DNA of 34,065 nucleotides from Halovenus sp. (GCA_028275025.1 JAQCNM010000173.1:1-34065); one strand, 5' to 3'. Positions 8,015 through 17,744 are shown, counted from the stretch's first letter. Notes: a model not told the origin generated them from the letters alone. Program-made: numbers and translations.

Positions 8015-8524
8015 TCACCGCCGGCGTCCGGACGACCCGTCGTCACCGTCGTTTCCCTGTCCACGCTGACCGCGGTTCGCCTCGCGTTGACCCTGGTTTC
8101 CCTGTTCACGTCTGCCTTGCCCGCGTTGACCCTGGTCTCCCTGTTCACGTCTGCCCTGCCCGCGCTGGGCCTGCTGTTGCCCGCTCGACCGCTGGTTGGG
8201 GTGTCCCGACGGCGTCCCGTGCTGTTGTCTCCCCCGTGAACGGTCGTTCACGAAGGGAAGGCCGGAGAGCCCCTCACTCTCCGGGGCGTTGCCTCGAGAC
8301 GCGAGGACACCCTGTTCGACACCGTCTGCGATAATCTTGTACTGGATGCCCAAGATCCCGGCGAACGCGACGAACACACCGACAAGTGCGACGAGTACAC
8401 CCAGAACGTTGTCGAGTTCCAGCCCGACGAGAAAAAACAACCCACCGATAACGTTCACGGCGAGGATATAGCCCATCAGTCGGAACCCGTACATGATACC
8501 GTCGACCGGATTGACGTTTGCCAT
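8015..8524 (-). CDS. Small membrane protein with Gln/Gly/Arg repeat tail
   Basis: A 169-residue protein of unknown function. Residues about 17-37 (MGYILAVNVIGGLFFLVGL) and 40-61 form two membrane helices joined by a very short turn. A short linker follows, then a tail from about residue 95 made almost only of Gln, Gly, Arg, Asn and Glu, including two copies of a 13-residue repeat based on RGQGRREQGNQGQ. Such a positively charged, low-complexity tail is unusual in the acidic haloarchaeal proteome and is probably disordered. ATG 8524 is supported by a TATA-like CAGTTATG about 28 bases upstream. No close functional family is recognised. Confidence 0.75.
   Translation of the reverse strand: MANVNPVDGIMYGFRLMGYILAVNVIGGLFFLVGLELDNVLGVLVALVGVFVAFAGILGIQYKIIADGVEQGVLASRGNAPESEGLSGLPFVNDRSRGRQQHGTPSGHPNQRSSGQQQAQRGQGRREQGDQGQRGQGRREQGNQGQREANRGQRGQGNDGDDGSSGRRR
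8084..8161. repeat. Two tandem 39-bp repeats inside a coding tail
   Basis: Bases 8084-8122 and 8123-8161 are back-to-back copies differing at two positions (T/C at each). They encode a 13-residue repeat of the membrane protein tail. The near identity suggests a recent duplication by slippage. Confidence 0.9.
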
Positions 8525-8591
8525 ACCAGTTGGAGCAGTCAGTACTACATAACTGTTTTTCCGGTCGCGGGGGGTTCTACCGCCCGGTGGG

Positions 8592-9479
8592 TCAGTAGTG
8601 CCAGGGAAAGGCCTGGAACTCGGGGTCGCGGTCCTCGGTGAACGCCTCCCGGCCCTCCCGTGCCTCGTCGGTCATGTAACCGAGGCGGGTGGCCTCGCCG
8701 GCGAACATCTGCTGGCCGACCATCCCGTCGTCGGCGAGATTGAACGCGTACTTCAGCATCCGGATAGCCATCGGTGACTTCCGGGTTATCTCGTCGGCCC
8801 ACTCGAGTGCGACCGTCTCGAGTTTGCTGTGGTCGGTGACGCGGTTGACCATCCCCATCTCGGCGGCCTCCGCGGCGTCGTAGGCACGGCCGAGGAAGAA
8901 TATCTCGCGAGCGCGTTTCTGGCCGACCTGCCGGGCGAGATACGCCGAGCCGAACCCGCCGTCGAACGAGGCAACGTCGGCGTCGGTCTGTTTGAACCTG
9001 GCCTGCTCGCTCGCGAGGGTGAGATCACAGACGACGTGCAGCGAGTGGCCACCGCCGGCCGCCCACCCCGGCACCACACAGAGAACTGGTTTCGGCATGA
9101 ACCGGATGAGCCGCTGGACTTCGAGAATGTGGAGTCGACCGACACCCGCCTCGGCCGACGAACCGGCGGCCTCGTACTCGTAGCCCGACTCGCCACGGAT
9201 CGACTGGTCGCCGCCGGCACAGAACGCCCAGCCACCGTCAGCCGGTGACGGGCCGTTGCCGGTCAACAGCACACAGCCGATATCGGGCTGTGTCCGGGCG
9301 TGGTCCAGGGCCGTGTAGAGTTCGTCGACAGTCTCCGGTCGAAAGGCGTTGCGCACCGCCGGCCGGTCGAACGCGACCCGGACCGCGGGCACGTCCACAC
9401 CCCGGTGGTAGGTGACGTCGTCGAACGCGAACCTCTCGACTGGCTCCCAGCGCGAGGCATCGAACAGCTCCGAGACCAT
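8592..9479 (-). CDS. menB: 1,4-dihydroxy-2-naphthoyl-CoA synthase
   Basis: A 295-residue crotonase-family enzyme that closes the second ring of the naphthoquinone in menaquinone synthesis, the main respiratory quinone of haloarchaea. Diagnostic stretches are FCAGGDQSIRG (the MenB oxyanion-hole motif), SFDGGFGSAYLARQVGQKRAREI with the active-site Asp/Gly region, and the end YMTDEAREGREAF. These separate MenB from ordinary enoyl-CoA hydratases. ATG 9479 is chosen because homology begins just after it; the in-frame codon at 9542 adds residues unlike the family. It is divergent from the next gene across 87 bases. Other men genes are not in the window. Confidence 0.95.
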   Translation of the reverse strand: MVSELFDASRWEPVERFAFDDVTYHRGVDVPAVRVAFDRPAVRNAFRPETVDELYTALDHARTQPDIGCVLLTGNGPSPADGGWAFCAGGDQSIRGESGYEYEAAGSSAEAGVGRLHILEVQRLIRFMPKPVLCVVPGWAAGGGHSLHVVCDLTLASEQARFKQTDADVASFDGGFGSAYLARQVGQKRAREIFFLGRAYDAAEAAEMGMVNRVTDHSKLETVALEWADEITRKSPMAIRMLKYAFNLADDGMVGQQMFAGEATRLGYMTDEAREGREAFTEDRDPEFQAFPWHY

Positions 9480-9566
9480 ACCCCGTCTCCGGCCGGCCGG
9501 CGCAAAACAGTTGCTGTCACGTCCCGAGGGCGTCAGGTACATACTGCCCGGGGGCTACGTACGTCT

Positions 9567-10259
9567 GTGACACGCGAAGCTGTTGTCGAGGGGTACGAGC
9601 GGTTTCTCGGTGACGCCGTCGAGCAGACTGTCGAGGCGTTCAGCCTCACCCGGGCGGTCCAGAACGGCGTCGAGACACCGGGCAGCGGTCTCGTCGACAA
9701 ACTCCTGAAAAACTCCGAGCGCGTCCAGCAGACGGTCGTCCAACCCGAGCTAGAGGGGTTTCGTGACCGGGCGTTCGAGCAGTTCGACGTGCTGCTCGAC
9801 TACGCCGAGTCCGACGAGGGGATCGAGGCGTACCGGGACCCGCTCACCTCGGTCGGGGCTTTCGAGACCGAACTCCGCGACGACCTCTCGCCGGAACGCC
9901 GCGAGGAGGTGCTCGATTTCATGGTGGGTCGCTACGAGCGGTTCGGTGACGCGCTGGTGCCGCTGCTCGAATCCGACGAAACCGAGTTCTGGCCGGCCGC
10001 CGTTGCGGCCCTGAATGCCGACCAGGCCCACGAACTCGTCGAGGAGCACTTCCGGTACACCAAGCCGCTCCGTGAGTACCCGGACGCGTTCCGCCTGGTC
10101 GCCACCGTCGACGCGTCGGACGTGATCGGTCCGTTCGGATTGCTGGCCGGCTCTCTCACCGTGGTGTACACCGACGAGGCCGTTCGCGCGACCGCCGCGG
10201 CCGAGGATACCGTTATCCGGGAGGTAAAGGGCGAGATAGACAGCCGGTTCGACGGCTGA
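9567..10259 (+). CDS. Conserved hypothetical protein, helical
   Basis: A 230-residue acidic protein starting MTREAVVEGYERFLGDAVEQ. It looks mostly helical over residues 1-190 and ends with a more hydrophobic stretch (DVIGPFGLLAGSLTVVYTDEAV). No catalytic motif, signal peptide or clear membrane helix is visible, and I do not recognise the family. GTG 9567 is chosen because a TACATA box lies about 27 bases upstream (near 9537-9543); longer in-frame starts would run into the menB coding region on the other strand. The shared, short upstream region with menB may allow co-regulation. Confidence 0.7.
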   Translation: MTREAVVEGYERFLGDAVEQTVEAFSLTRAVQNGVETPGSGLVDKLLKNSERVQQTVVQPELEGFRDRAFEQFDVLLDYAESDEGIEAYRDPLTSVGAFETELRDDLSPERREEVLDFMVGRYERFGDALVPLLESDETEFWPAAVAALNADQAHELVEEHFRYTKPLREYPDAFRLVATVDASDVIGPFGLLAGSLTVVYTDEAVRATAAAEDTVIREVKGEIDSRFDG

Positions 10260-10318
10260 ACGGGTCGACCACGCGGGGTTCGCCGTCGGTCGTGGGTCGC
10301 CGGGGACGGTCCCGAGAA

Positions 10319-10558
10319 CTACCGGTTGTAGCCACGGCCGAGCAGGAGGCCGACGACGTTCGCCACCAACACCGCAACGAGCGCGGGTCGAGCCCCGGAC
10401 GCGAGCCCGGCGGCGGCCACAGCGACCAGACCCACGAGCACGAACGGCGAGACGACGGCCATCCAGAAGCCGAGAAACTGTACCGGAGAGACGATACTCC
10501 GTCGGAGGCAGAACCCTCGGGTCTCGGGACAGCTATCGTGTTCTTGGATACTCGACAT
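10319..10558 (-). CDS. Small membrane protein of unknown function
   Basis: A 79-residue protein with two hydrophobic segments: about 28-50 (FLGFWMAVVSPFVLVGLVAV) and 56-74 (ARPALVAVLVANVVGLLLG). The N-terminal 20 residues face the cytoplasm or exterior and hold two Cys (Cys10, Cys17) around PETRG. ATG 10558 is preferred over the in-frame codon at 10657; a weak AT-rich box (GATAAC) lies about 25 bases before it. It is convergent with the preceding gene. Function unknown; small two-helix proteins of this kind are common in haloarchaea. Confidence 0.55.
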   Translation of the reverse strand: MSSIQEHDSCPETRGFCLRRSIVSPVQFLGFWMAVVSPFVLVGLVAVAAAGLASGARPALVAVLVANVVGLLLGRGYNR

Positions 10559-10656
10559 TGGTTGTCTCCGTACAACAGTTATCGGCCCGTACCCACATAT
10601 AACCGGATGACCGTTCCGGTCAGTTCGCCCGAGTTTCCGCCGTTCCGGACCGACCA

Positions 10657-10720
10657 CAGACGTTTTACCGCGACCGACAGATCCTTTATCGCCGGCCGAG
10701 AGCCGTTCAGACGTTTTATC
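10657..10720. repeat. Two 13-base direct repeats in an intergenic region
   Basis: CAGACGTTTTACC at 10657-10669 and CAGACGTTTTATC at 10708-10720 differ by one base and start 51 bases apart. A related CCTTTATCG lies between them. They are in the 247-base gap between the helicase end and the small membrane gene, where I see no coding sequence. On the minus strand they read as A-rich, promoter-like boxes. Confidence 0.5.
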
Positions 10721-10805
10721 CCCGTGTCTGAGTCTGTTTTAGCACTGTCAAGCGTATCGGGCGTGACCCACGGGCCGACGGGGGAGAGCCGCAGTCGGAA
10801 CGGGT

Positions 10806-13190
10806 TCAGTCGGTGACCACGACGGACCGCGAACGCTCGACCGGGGCGAGCGGGAGGGTTGGGAACGTGACCCGGACGGTGAACTCGAGGCTGTCGGCAT
10901 CGCCGCCGAACACACCCACAGGCAGTGTCGTCTGACCGAGGTACGTCGACTTCGTGGTCATCTCCACGTTGTTGACAGTGACGGCGAGACGGGCGCGGGC
11001 ATCCCCGGCGGTCGAGGCGACGGTCACCTCCTGGAGTGTTCGCTCGCCACGGTCGACGGCCTCGGGGAACCCGCCCCAGTCGACGGTGACTGCCGGGAGG
11101 TCGGTTGCGTTCTCGCGGACCCGGGGGGCGACACCCTCGTCGAGTCCTGCGGCCGTGAGTTCGGCCGGCGTCGCGTCGGCAACAGCGGCGGGCGAGCGGT
11201 AGCCGGCGGCGGCGAGTGTGCCTGCCCGGCTCTCACCCACCCCGTCGATAGCGGTCAGCCCGACGGCGTCGTCACTGACACCAGTCTCGACACGGGCGAC
11301 TGTCCGTCGGACCCGGTTTGCCTCGCCGACCTCGCCGAGTTTGTCGACGATAGCCCGCAGCGCACCGAGCAGACGCAGCGCGTTCTGCCGGATGACCCAG
11401 GCGTCGCTCTGTAACTCGGCGGGTGTCGTCCCGTCGAGTCGCGCCCGGAGGATGGCGAGCACCTTCCCCGCGCCGGGCGAGAGGTCGTCTCCCCTGGTGC
11501 CGAGCACGGCGTCGATGGCGTCGGTCTCGGCCGAGCGGGCCGAGACACTGTCGAACTCCGCGGCCGCCGCGACCGTTCGCAGGAGACGGTCCTCTTCGGG
11601 GGCCGCACCCGCGAGGTCGGCAAACGACCGAGCGGTCGGCAGTGCCAGGTAGAACTCCGAGGCCAGGCGACCGAGCGGTGTCGGTTCGACCTTGAGTCCG
11701 TCGAGGCCGACGAAACCCTCGTCTGCGAGCCACTCCAGTCGCTCGCTGACCCTGTCGCGGAGGTCGTCACCGGAGACGTACCCGCTCGCACGCTGTGCCC
11801 GCACGTAGTAGAACGTCTCCTGGAGCCAGTCCATCGCGTCCTTTACATCCCGGACCGCCCCGAGCGCGATCTCGGCGTTGAGATGGACCGTGAGGTCGTC
11901 GCCGCCGGGGTCGTCACCGTCGGCGAGCCGAGATTCGATGCGCTTGCCCTCGGTGAGCAGGTCGTTGTACCGGCTCGCCGTCGAGCTGTCACAGACCACC
12001 CAGGCGTAGCCGCGGTCGTCGTAGCCCGGGCGACCCGCTCGCCCCAGCATCTGGAGGACGTCGAGAGGGCTCATCTCTGTCTCACCCTCCAGGGGGTCGT
12101 GACGACGGGTGTCCCGGATGACGACACACCGGGCTGGCAGGTTGACGCCCCACGCGAGCGTCGATGTCGAGAACAGCAGGGCGAGTCGGCCCTCGCGGAA
12201 CCACGCCTCGACGCGCTCCTTGTCGGCCCGCGAAAGGCCAGCGTGGTGGAAGCCGACCCCGTCGACGACGGAGTTTTGCAGGGTCTCGTTCTCGAAGTTC
12301 TCCGCCTCCCGGTGGGCCGCGTAGTCGCCGCGGACACCGACCGGGATATCACGCTCGGCTAGTTCGTCGCGGGCGGCCTCTGCGGCCGCGACCGTGTCCT
12401 GTCGGGAGGCCACGAACACCAGCGCCTGACCGTCCTCGCGGACGTGTTGCTCCACGAGGTCGAGCGCCCGGTAGAGCCGGCGGTACTTGTCGGCAAAGGC
12501 GTTCTCGCCGTGGCTGTAGATCGCGACATCGGCCGCGAGCGGCACCGGCCGGTAGTCGTCGTCAAACGAGAACGTCGTCTCCTCGGGGGCGTCGAGCCAG
12601 GCCGCTACGTCCTCCACGTTGCGCATCGTCGCCGAGAGCGCGACGATTCGGGGGTCACACAGGCGGCGTAGCCGCGATATCGTCACCTCGAGGGCACTCC
12701 CCCGGTCGTCGGAGTCCAGCAGGTGGACCTCGTCGATGATGCAGCAGTCGACGTCGCGAATAAACTCGTAGCGGTGAGAGTCGTGTTTGCGGGTCGCGGA
12801 GTCGACTTTCTCTGGGGTCATCACCAGCACGTCCGCCCGTGCGGCCCGTCGGGGGTCGAGGTCGCGCTCGCCGGTGACGACGTACACCGAGTAGCCGAGT
12901 TCCTCGAATCGCTCCCACTCGCGTTCTTTCTCGTTCGTGAGCGCGCGCAGCGGAGCGAGAAACAGCGCCGTTCCGCCGGCATCGAGTGTCTGACAGATGG
13001 CAACCTCGGCGATGGCGGTCTTTCCGCTCGCGGTCGGTGCGCTCACGACCAGATTCTCGTCCTCGTCGAGGAGTGCCGGCAGTGTTTCGGTCTGCATCGC
13101 GTTGAACCGCTCGAACGGGAACGCCGGCGCGAACGATGGCAGCACCTCCTCGACAGGGATCCGTGTCTCACTGTCGGCGCTGCCTGTCAC
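10806..13190 (-). CDS. Ski2-like DEAD/DEAH-box helicase (Hel308-related)
   Basis: A 794-residue superfamily 2 helicase. Motif I is APTASGKT (51-58), motif II DEVH (153-156), motif III SATMRN, and motif VI QMLGRAGRPGYDD. These define the Ski2/Hel308 group, which unwinds branched DNA at stalled forks (Hel308) or RNA. After the two RecA domains come a winged helix and ratchet region, then a helix-hairpin-helix (LTAIDGVGESRAGTLAAAG, about 635-665) and about 110 further residues with a beta-rich end. The order fits a Hel308 paralogue rather than canonical Hel308. GTG 13190 is supported by a CCTATG box about 25 bases upstream; the frame is open further but lacks homology. Exact substrate uncertain. 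Confidence 0.88.
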   Translation of the reverse strand: MTGSADSETRIPVEEVLPSFAPAFPFERFNAMQTETLPALLDEDENLVVSAPTASGKTAIAEVAICQTLDAGGTALFLAPLRALTNEKEREWERFEELGYSVYVVTGERDLDPRRAARADVLVMTPEKVDSATRKHDSHRYEFIRDVDCCIIDEVHLLDSDDRGSALEVTISRLRRLCDPRIVALSATMRNVEDVAAWLDAPEETTFSFDDDYRPVPLAADVAIYSHGENAFADKYRRLYRALDLVEQHVREDGQALVFVASRQDTVAAAEAARDELAERDIPVGVRGDYAAHREAENFENETLQNSVVDGVGFHHAGLSRADKERVEAWFREGRLALLFSTSTLAWGVNLPARCVVIRDTRRHDPLEGETEMSPLDVLQMLGRAGRPGYDDRGYAWVVCDSSTASRYNDLLTEGKRIESRLADGDDPGGDDLTVHLNAEIALGAVRDVKDAMDWLQETFYYVRAQRASGYVSGDDLRDRVSERLEWLADEGFVGLDGLKVEPTPLGRLASEFYLALPTARSFADLAGAAPEEDRLLRTVAAAAEFDSVSARSAETDAIDAVLGTRGDDLSPGAGKVLAILRARLDGTTPAELQSDAWVIRQNALRLLGALRAIVDKLGEVGEANRVRRTVARVETGVSDDAVGLTAIDGVGESRAGTLAAAGYRSPAAVADATPAELTAAGLDEGVAPRVRENATDLPAVTVDWGGFPEAVDRGERTLQEVTVASTAGDARARLAVTVNNVEMTTKSTYLGQTTLPVGVFGGDADSLEFTVRVTFPTLPLAPVERSRSVVVTD

Positions 13191-13294
13191 ATCGGGTGGC
13201 GGGGACCACCGAACATAGGTGTTTCTGTCCCGGGCCACAGTCGTCGGGCGACTGCCGGTCGAACCGTTTTGTCGGTCCACGCCGAACGGTCGGT

Positions 13295-13903
13295 ATGGAG
13301 GTTGCGATTGTGCTGTTCGACGGGTTCGACGACCTCGACGCAGTCGGTCCCTTGGAGGTGTTTGGCCACGCCGGGAGCCGGCTGGCTGTCGAGGCCGGTC
13401 TGTACACTCCCGAGCCACGAGAGCGGGTCACCTCGGCACACGGGCTGGTGCTACGGCCCGACGGTGTGCTCCCGGTGTCGCCGGCCGACGTCGATCTGGT
13501 GGTCGTCCCCGGCGGTGGGTGGAACGCCGGCGCGGCGACAGGGGTGCGGGCACAGGTCGACAGCGGCTGTCTCCCCGAGGCGCTCGCTCGGCTCCACGAA
13601 CGAGGGGTGACGGTCGCCTCGGTCTGTACGGGCGCGATGTTGCTCGCCGCGGCGGGCCTGACCAGCGGCCGACCGGCCGTGACCCACCACGGCGCGACGA
13701 ACGAGCTCCGGGCGTCGGGTGCCGAGGTGGTCGAGGCACGCGTCGTCGACACCGGCGATGTCCTCACCGCGGCGGGGGTCACGGCCGGCATCGACCTGGC
13801 CCTGCACGTGCTCGAACGCGAGTACGGTTCGGAGACGGCGACACGGGTGGCGGAGACGATCGCCCACGAGCGCCGCGGCCCGGTCGTGACCACCGAGGAG
13901 TGA
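13295..13903 (+). CDS. DJ-1/PfpI family protein
   Basis: A 202-residue protein of the DJ-1/PfpI class I glutamine-amidotransferase-like fold. The nucleophilic-elbow cysteine is Cys111 in ASVCTGAMLLAAAGL, with THHGAT following, as in the isonitrile-hydratase-like branch. Members include chaperones, deglycases and hydratases; the specific reaction cannot be told here. The sequence begins MEVAIVLFDGFDDLDAVGP, a typical start, and a CGTTTTG box lies about 27 bases before ATG 13295. It is divergent from the helicase with 104 bases between starts. A single domain, cytoplasmic, with no signal peptide. Confidence 0.87.
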   Translation: MEVAIVLFDGFDDLDAVGPLEVFGHAGSRLAVEAGLYTPEPRERVTSAHGLVLRPDGVLPVSPADVDLVVVPGGGWNAGAATGVRAQVDSGCLPEALARLHERGVTVASVCTGAMLLAAAGLTSGRPAVTHHGATNELRASGAEVVEARVVDTGDVLTAAGVTAGIDLALHVLEREYGSETATRVAETIAHERRGPVVTTEE

Positions 13904-13957
13904 GCCACAGCCACACGAGCCTCAAGGAGCTATCTCCGGACCCGAGCAACGGCCGAT

Positions 13958-14424
13958 ATGCCTGTCACACACGAGCGTGACATCGACCGGACCGAGCGAG
14001 AGAACGGCGAGACGGGGTTCCGGCGGAAACAGCTCGGCGAGGCCGCCGAGGGGGAGCGACTCGGCTGTAGCCTGTACGAGCTCCAATCGGGTCGGAACTC
14101 CTGGCCGTGCCACTACCACACGGCAAACGAGGAGGCGACCCACCTGCTCGCCGGCGACAGCCCCGGCACGACGGGTCGGTACACGAGCTCACGGCGGGGG
14201 GTTACGCCGCCTTTCGGGCCGACGAGTCCGGCGGTCACCGGGTGATCAACAGCGCCGACAGCGTGCGCCGGTATCTGGCCACCTCGACGATGACCGAACC
14301 GGACGTGGCCCGCTACCCCGACTCGGAGACGTTCGGTGTGTTCGTCGGGTCACCGCCCGGCGGCCGCGACGGTCGGTCGCTCGCAGGCTACTACCGGGTC
14401 GACGACGTCGACTACGAGGGGTGA
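13958..14424 (+). pseudogene. Cupin-domain protein, frameshifted
   Basis: Two overlapping frames together make one cupin of about 155 residues. The first (13958 to about 14160) gives CSLYELQSGRNSWPCHYHTANEEATHLLAG, with the metal-binding HYH and Glu of cupin motif 1. The second (about 14161 to 14424) gives DGSVHELTAGGYAAF, then ESGGHRVINSADSVRRYLA (motif 2) and a family-like end, [18 protein letters not shown]. The switch falls at the CCCC run 14161-14164; one additional C would restore a single frame. Both halves retain conserved residues, so loss is recent, or the base is a sequencing error. Family members bind a metal and often handle sugars or small acids; function unknown. Confidence 0.8.
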
Positions 14425-14453
14425 GAGCCACGCCGTCGTGCACGCTCCGGAAC

Positions 14454-14460
14454 TATTTAA
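14454..14460 (+). promoter_or_regulatory. TATA box of alaS
   Basis: TATTTAA ends 26 bases before ATG 14486, a near-consensus archaeal TATA element at the distance of a leaderless transcript. It decides the alaS start. Confidence 0.8.
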
Positions 14461-14485
14461 TCGGCCCGTGGCCTCCCTGGAACCG

Positions 14486-17269
14486 ATGAGTGGACTCGAG
14501 GAGGAGTACCGGCTCGAGTACTTCGAGACGAACGGGTTCTACCGCAAGCAGTGTGTGGCGTGTGGGGACGCGTTCTGGACGCGCGACGGCGACCGCGAAA
14601 CCTGCGGTGAACCGCCCTGTGACACCTACGGGTTTATCGACGACCCGGGGTTCGCGGAGGCGTACACGCTCGAGGAGATGCGCGAGGCGTTTCTCGGATT
14701 CTTCGAGGAGCACGACCACGAACGGATCGACCCGTACCCGGTGGCGGCAAATCGCTGGCGCGACGACGTGCTCCTGACACAGGCCTCTATCTACGACTTC
14801 CAGCCGCTGGTCACCTCGGGCGAGACGCCGCCGCCGGCGAACCCGCTGACGGTCTCCCAGCCCTGTATCCGGATGCAGGATATCGACAACGTCGGCAAGA
14901 CCGGCCGGCACACGATGGCCTTCGAGATGATGGCCCACCACGCGTTCAACGCCCGCGAGGGTGTCGAGGGGTACGCATACGAGGGTGAGGTCTACTGGAA
15001 AGAAGAGACTGTTGCCTACTGTGAGGAACTGCTCGACGAACTCGGGGCGGACCTGGAGGAGGTGACCTACATCGAGGATCCCTGGGTCGGGGGTGGTAAC
15101 GCCGGTCCGGCGATCGAGGTGATCTACCGCGGGCTCGAACTCGCCACGCTCGTGTTTATGAGTCTGGAGCGAGACCCCGATGGCGAGTACGAGCTAAAGG
15201 GAGACAGCTACTCGCCGATGGACACCTACGTCGTGGACACGGGTTACGGGCTGGAGCGGTGGACCTGGCTCAGCCAGGGGACACCGACGGTGTACGAGGC
15301 GATCTACCCGGAGATGATAGACGTGCTCACCGAGAACGCCGGCATCGAGCACACCGAGGAGGAGGCGGCGATTGTTCACGACGCCGCCCGGCTCGCCGGC
15401 AACCTCGACATCGACGACGCCGACGACGTGGAGGCCGCCCGTGCCGACATCGCGGCGGAACTCGAGGTGGGGCTCGACCGACTGCGCGGCCTGCTCGAAC
15501 CCCTGGAGAGTGTCTACGCCATCGCAGACCACAGCCGGACGCTTGCGTACATGCTCGGTGACGGTATCGTTCCGTCGAACGTCGGAACGGGCTACCTGGC
15601 GCGGATGGTGCTGCGCCGGCTGAAGCGACTCGCCGACGGCGTCGGTGTGGACGCACCGCTCGACGAACTCGTCGACATGCAGGCCGAACGGCTCGGCTAC
15701 GCGAACCGTGACACCGTCCGGGAGGTGGTCCGCACGGAGGTCGAGAAGTACCGCGAGACCCTCGCCCGCGGGGAGCGCCGCGTCGAGAGTCTCGCCGAGG
15801 AGTACGCCCGCGAGGGGCAGCCGATTCCGGCCGAGGAACTGGTCGAACTGTACGACTCCCACGGTATCCAGCCGGACACAGTCACCGACATCGCGAGCCA
15901 GCGGGGTGTCGACGTCGAGACGCCGGACGACTTCTACGGGCTCGTCGCCAAGCGCCACGAGAGCGAGCGAGCCCAGACAGACGGAGAGGAGAGTGCCAGC
16001 GACACCGGGCTGGAGGGGCTCCCGGCGACCGAACGGCTGTACTACGAGGACCAGAACCGCATGGAGTTCGAAGCGATGGTGCTCGAGGTTCGTGAACGCG
16101 GTGAGAACCACCCGGAGGGTGGCTACGACGTGGTGCTCGACCAGACGATGTTCTACCCCGAGGGTGGTGGCCAGCCGGCCGACCACGGGACCCTGTCGAC
16201 GGACGACGTGACCGCGAGCGTGCTCGACGTGCAGTTGGTCGACGACGTGGTGATCCACCGGACCGACGTCGACCCGGGAACCGGCGAGTTCGTCCGGGGG
16301 ACCGTCGACGCGGAGCGGCGGCGACGACACATGCGCCACCACACTGCCACCCACATCGTCGGTCACGCCGCCCGGCAGGTGCTCGGTGACCACATCCGGC
16401 AGGCCGGTGCACAGAAAGGCACAGAGAGCGCCCGGCTCGACGTCCGTCACTACGAGTCGGTCAGCCACGAGCAGCTAACCGCCATCGAGCGCCGGGCAAA
16501 CGACCTGGTGATGGCAAACGAGCCGGTCAAACAGGAGTGGCTCGACCGCAACGAGGCCGAGGAGCGACACGGGTTCGACATCTACCAGGGTGGGATCCCC
16601 GAGGGAGAGCAGGTCAGGCTCATCCACACCGGTCCGGACACACAGGCCTGTGGTGGCACCCACGTCTCCTACTCCGGGGAGGTGGGTATAATAAAGATAC
16701 TCGGCACCGAGCGGGTGCAAGACGGGGTGGTCCGGCTGACCTACGCGGCCGGCGAGGCGGCGGTCGAGGCCGTCCAGCGCACCGAACGGCGCCTCGACGC
16801 GACCGCCGACGTGCTCGACGTGAGTCCGCCCGCGGTGCCGGAGACGGCCGAGCGGTTCTTCGAGGAGTGGAAAGCACGGGGCAAACGCATCGAACAGCTC
16901 CAGTCGGAGCTCGCAGCGGCGCGGGCGAGCGGCGCCACCGGCGGCGAGACGGTCGACGTCGGGGGGACGACCGCGGTTGTCCAACGGGTCGACGGGGGGA
17001 TGGAACAGCTCCGCGCGACCGCAAACGCTCTCGTCGACGAGGGGAAACTCGCTGTCGTCGGCTCCGGTGACGACGGTGCACAGTTCGTCGTCGCGGTGCC
17101 GGAAGGGGTCGCGGTCGACGCCGGCGAGGTCGTTGGCGAACTCGCTCGCCGGGTCGGCGGTGGCGGCGGCGGTCCGGCGGACTTCGCGCAGGGCGGCGGT
17201 CCCGACACCGGGGCGCTCGAGGACACGCTCGCCGACGCCCCCGAGGTTCTGCGCGAGCAACTCGAGTAG
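14486..17269 (+). CDS. alaS: Alanyl-tRNA synthetase, archaeal type
   Basis: A 927-residue class II synthetase that charges tRNA-Ala and edits mischarged serine and glycine. The archaeal N-terminal extension begins with a Cys-rich zinc-like motif (CVACG ... CGEPPC, residues about 23-43). The catalytic core follows ([34 protein letters not shown]). The editing domain has the zinc site [11 protein letters not shown] and [13 protein letters not shown]. The C-Ala region ends with a Gly-rich [15 protein letters not shown] segment typical of the family. ATG 14486 follows a TATTTAA box by 26 bases. Full length, with no disruption. Confidence 0.97.
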   Translation: MSGLEEEYRLEYFETNGFYRKQCVACGDAFWTRDGDRETCGEPPCDTYGFIDDPGFAEAYTLEEMREAFLGFFEEHDHERIDPYPVAANRWRDDVLLTQASIYDFQPLVTSGETPPPANPLTVSQPCIRMQDIDNVGKTGRHTMAFEMMAHHAFNAREGVEGYAYEGEVYWKEETVAYCEELLDELGADLEEVTYIEDPWVGGGNAGPAIEVIYRGLELATLVFMSLERDPDGEYELKGDSYSPMDTYVVDTGYGLERWTWLSQGTPTVYEAIYPEMIDVLTENAGIEHTEEEAAIVHDAARLAGNLDIDDADDVEAARADIAAELEVGLDRLRGLLEPLESVYAIADHSRTLAYMLGDGIVPSNVGTGYLARMVLRRLKRLADGVGVDAPLDELVDMQAERLGYANRDTVREVVRTEVEKYRETLARGERRVESLAEEYAREGQPIPAEELVELYDSHGIQPDTVTDIASQRGVDVETPDDFYGLVAKRHESERAQTDGEESASDTGLEGLPATERLYYEDQNRMEFEAMVLEVRERGENHPEGGYDVVLDQTMFYPEGGGQPADHGTLSTDDVTASVLDVQLVDDVVIHRTDVDPGTGEFVRGTVDAERRRRHMRHHTATHIVGHAARQVLGDHIRQAGAQKGTESARLDVRHYESVSHEQLTAIERRANDLVMANEPVKQEWLDRNEAEERHGFDIYQGGIPEGEQVRLIHTGPDTQACGGTHVSYSGEVGIIKILGTERVQDGVVRLTYAAGEAAVEAVQRTERRLDATADVLDVSPPAVPETAERFFEEWKARGKRIEQLQSELAAARASGATGGETVDVGGTTAVVQRVDGGMEQLRATANALVDEGKLAVVGSGDDGAQFVVAVPEGVAVDAGEVVGELARRVGGGGGGPADFAQGGGPDTGALEDTLADAPEVLREQLE

Positions 17270-17303
17270 ACCGCTGGACCCGGGCTGTGGGCTCTCTCGG
17301 CGG

Positions 17304-17744
17304 TCACTGGACCACGGTCACCGGAACGGGCGACCGTCGCACCACCGACTCGGCGACGCTGCCGAGCAGCAACCGGGAGACACCACGCCGACCGTGACTG
17401 CCCATCACGATGTGGTCGGCGTCACCCTCCTCGACGTACCGGACGATGCTCCGTGCGGGCCTGCCCACCTCGATGTGGCGTTCGAACTCGACGTCGTCTA
17501 TCTGTGCCCGGACGTGGGCCTCGATGTCGTCGAACAGCGCGGCGCCGTCTTTCTTCTGACGCTCGTACCAGTCCTCGCCGATACCCGGGACCGCCCCCTC
17601 GGGGCTGTACCCCGCGTCTGCGGGGTTGACAACGTGTACGAGCACCAGCACCAACTGGTCGCCCGGAAACAGTTCTACCGCGAGGTCGCACGCCCGCCGT
17701 GCGTGCTCCCTGTCGTCGACCGGCAACAGGACACGGACGACCAT
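17304..17744 (-). CDS. Universal stress protein (UspA family)
   Basis: A 146-residue single-domain USP starting MVVRVLLPVDDREHARRACD. The ATP-binding signature is present as GSHGRRGVSRLLLGSVAESVVRRSPVPV (G-2x-G-9x-G-S type) near the C-terminus, so it probably binds nucleotide. Haloarchaea have dozens of these, induced by salt, starvation or oxidants; the trigger for this one is unknown. ATG 17744 is the first residue that fits the fold; an upstream in-frame start at 17795 adds non-homologous sequence. Convergent with alaS, 34 bases apart. Confidence 0.92.
   Translation of the reverse strand: MVVRVLLPVDDREHARRACDLAVELFPGDQLVLVLVHVVNPADAGYSPEGAVPGIGEDWYERQKKDGAALFDDIEAHVRAQIDDVEFERHIEVGRPARSIVRYVEEGDADHIVMGSHGRRGVSRLLLGSVAESVVRRSPVPVTVVQ

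Noticed and set aside
9300-9566. N-terminal extension of the unknown protein at 9567
   Set aside because: It would overlap the menB coding region on the other strand, and a TATA box at about 9540 places the start at GTG 9567.
14107-14424. A separate gene for the second half of the cupin
   Set aside because: Its first 17 residues lack homology and are out-of-frame reading of the cupin; the homologous part continues the upstream frame after one base.
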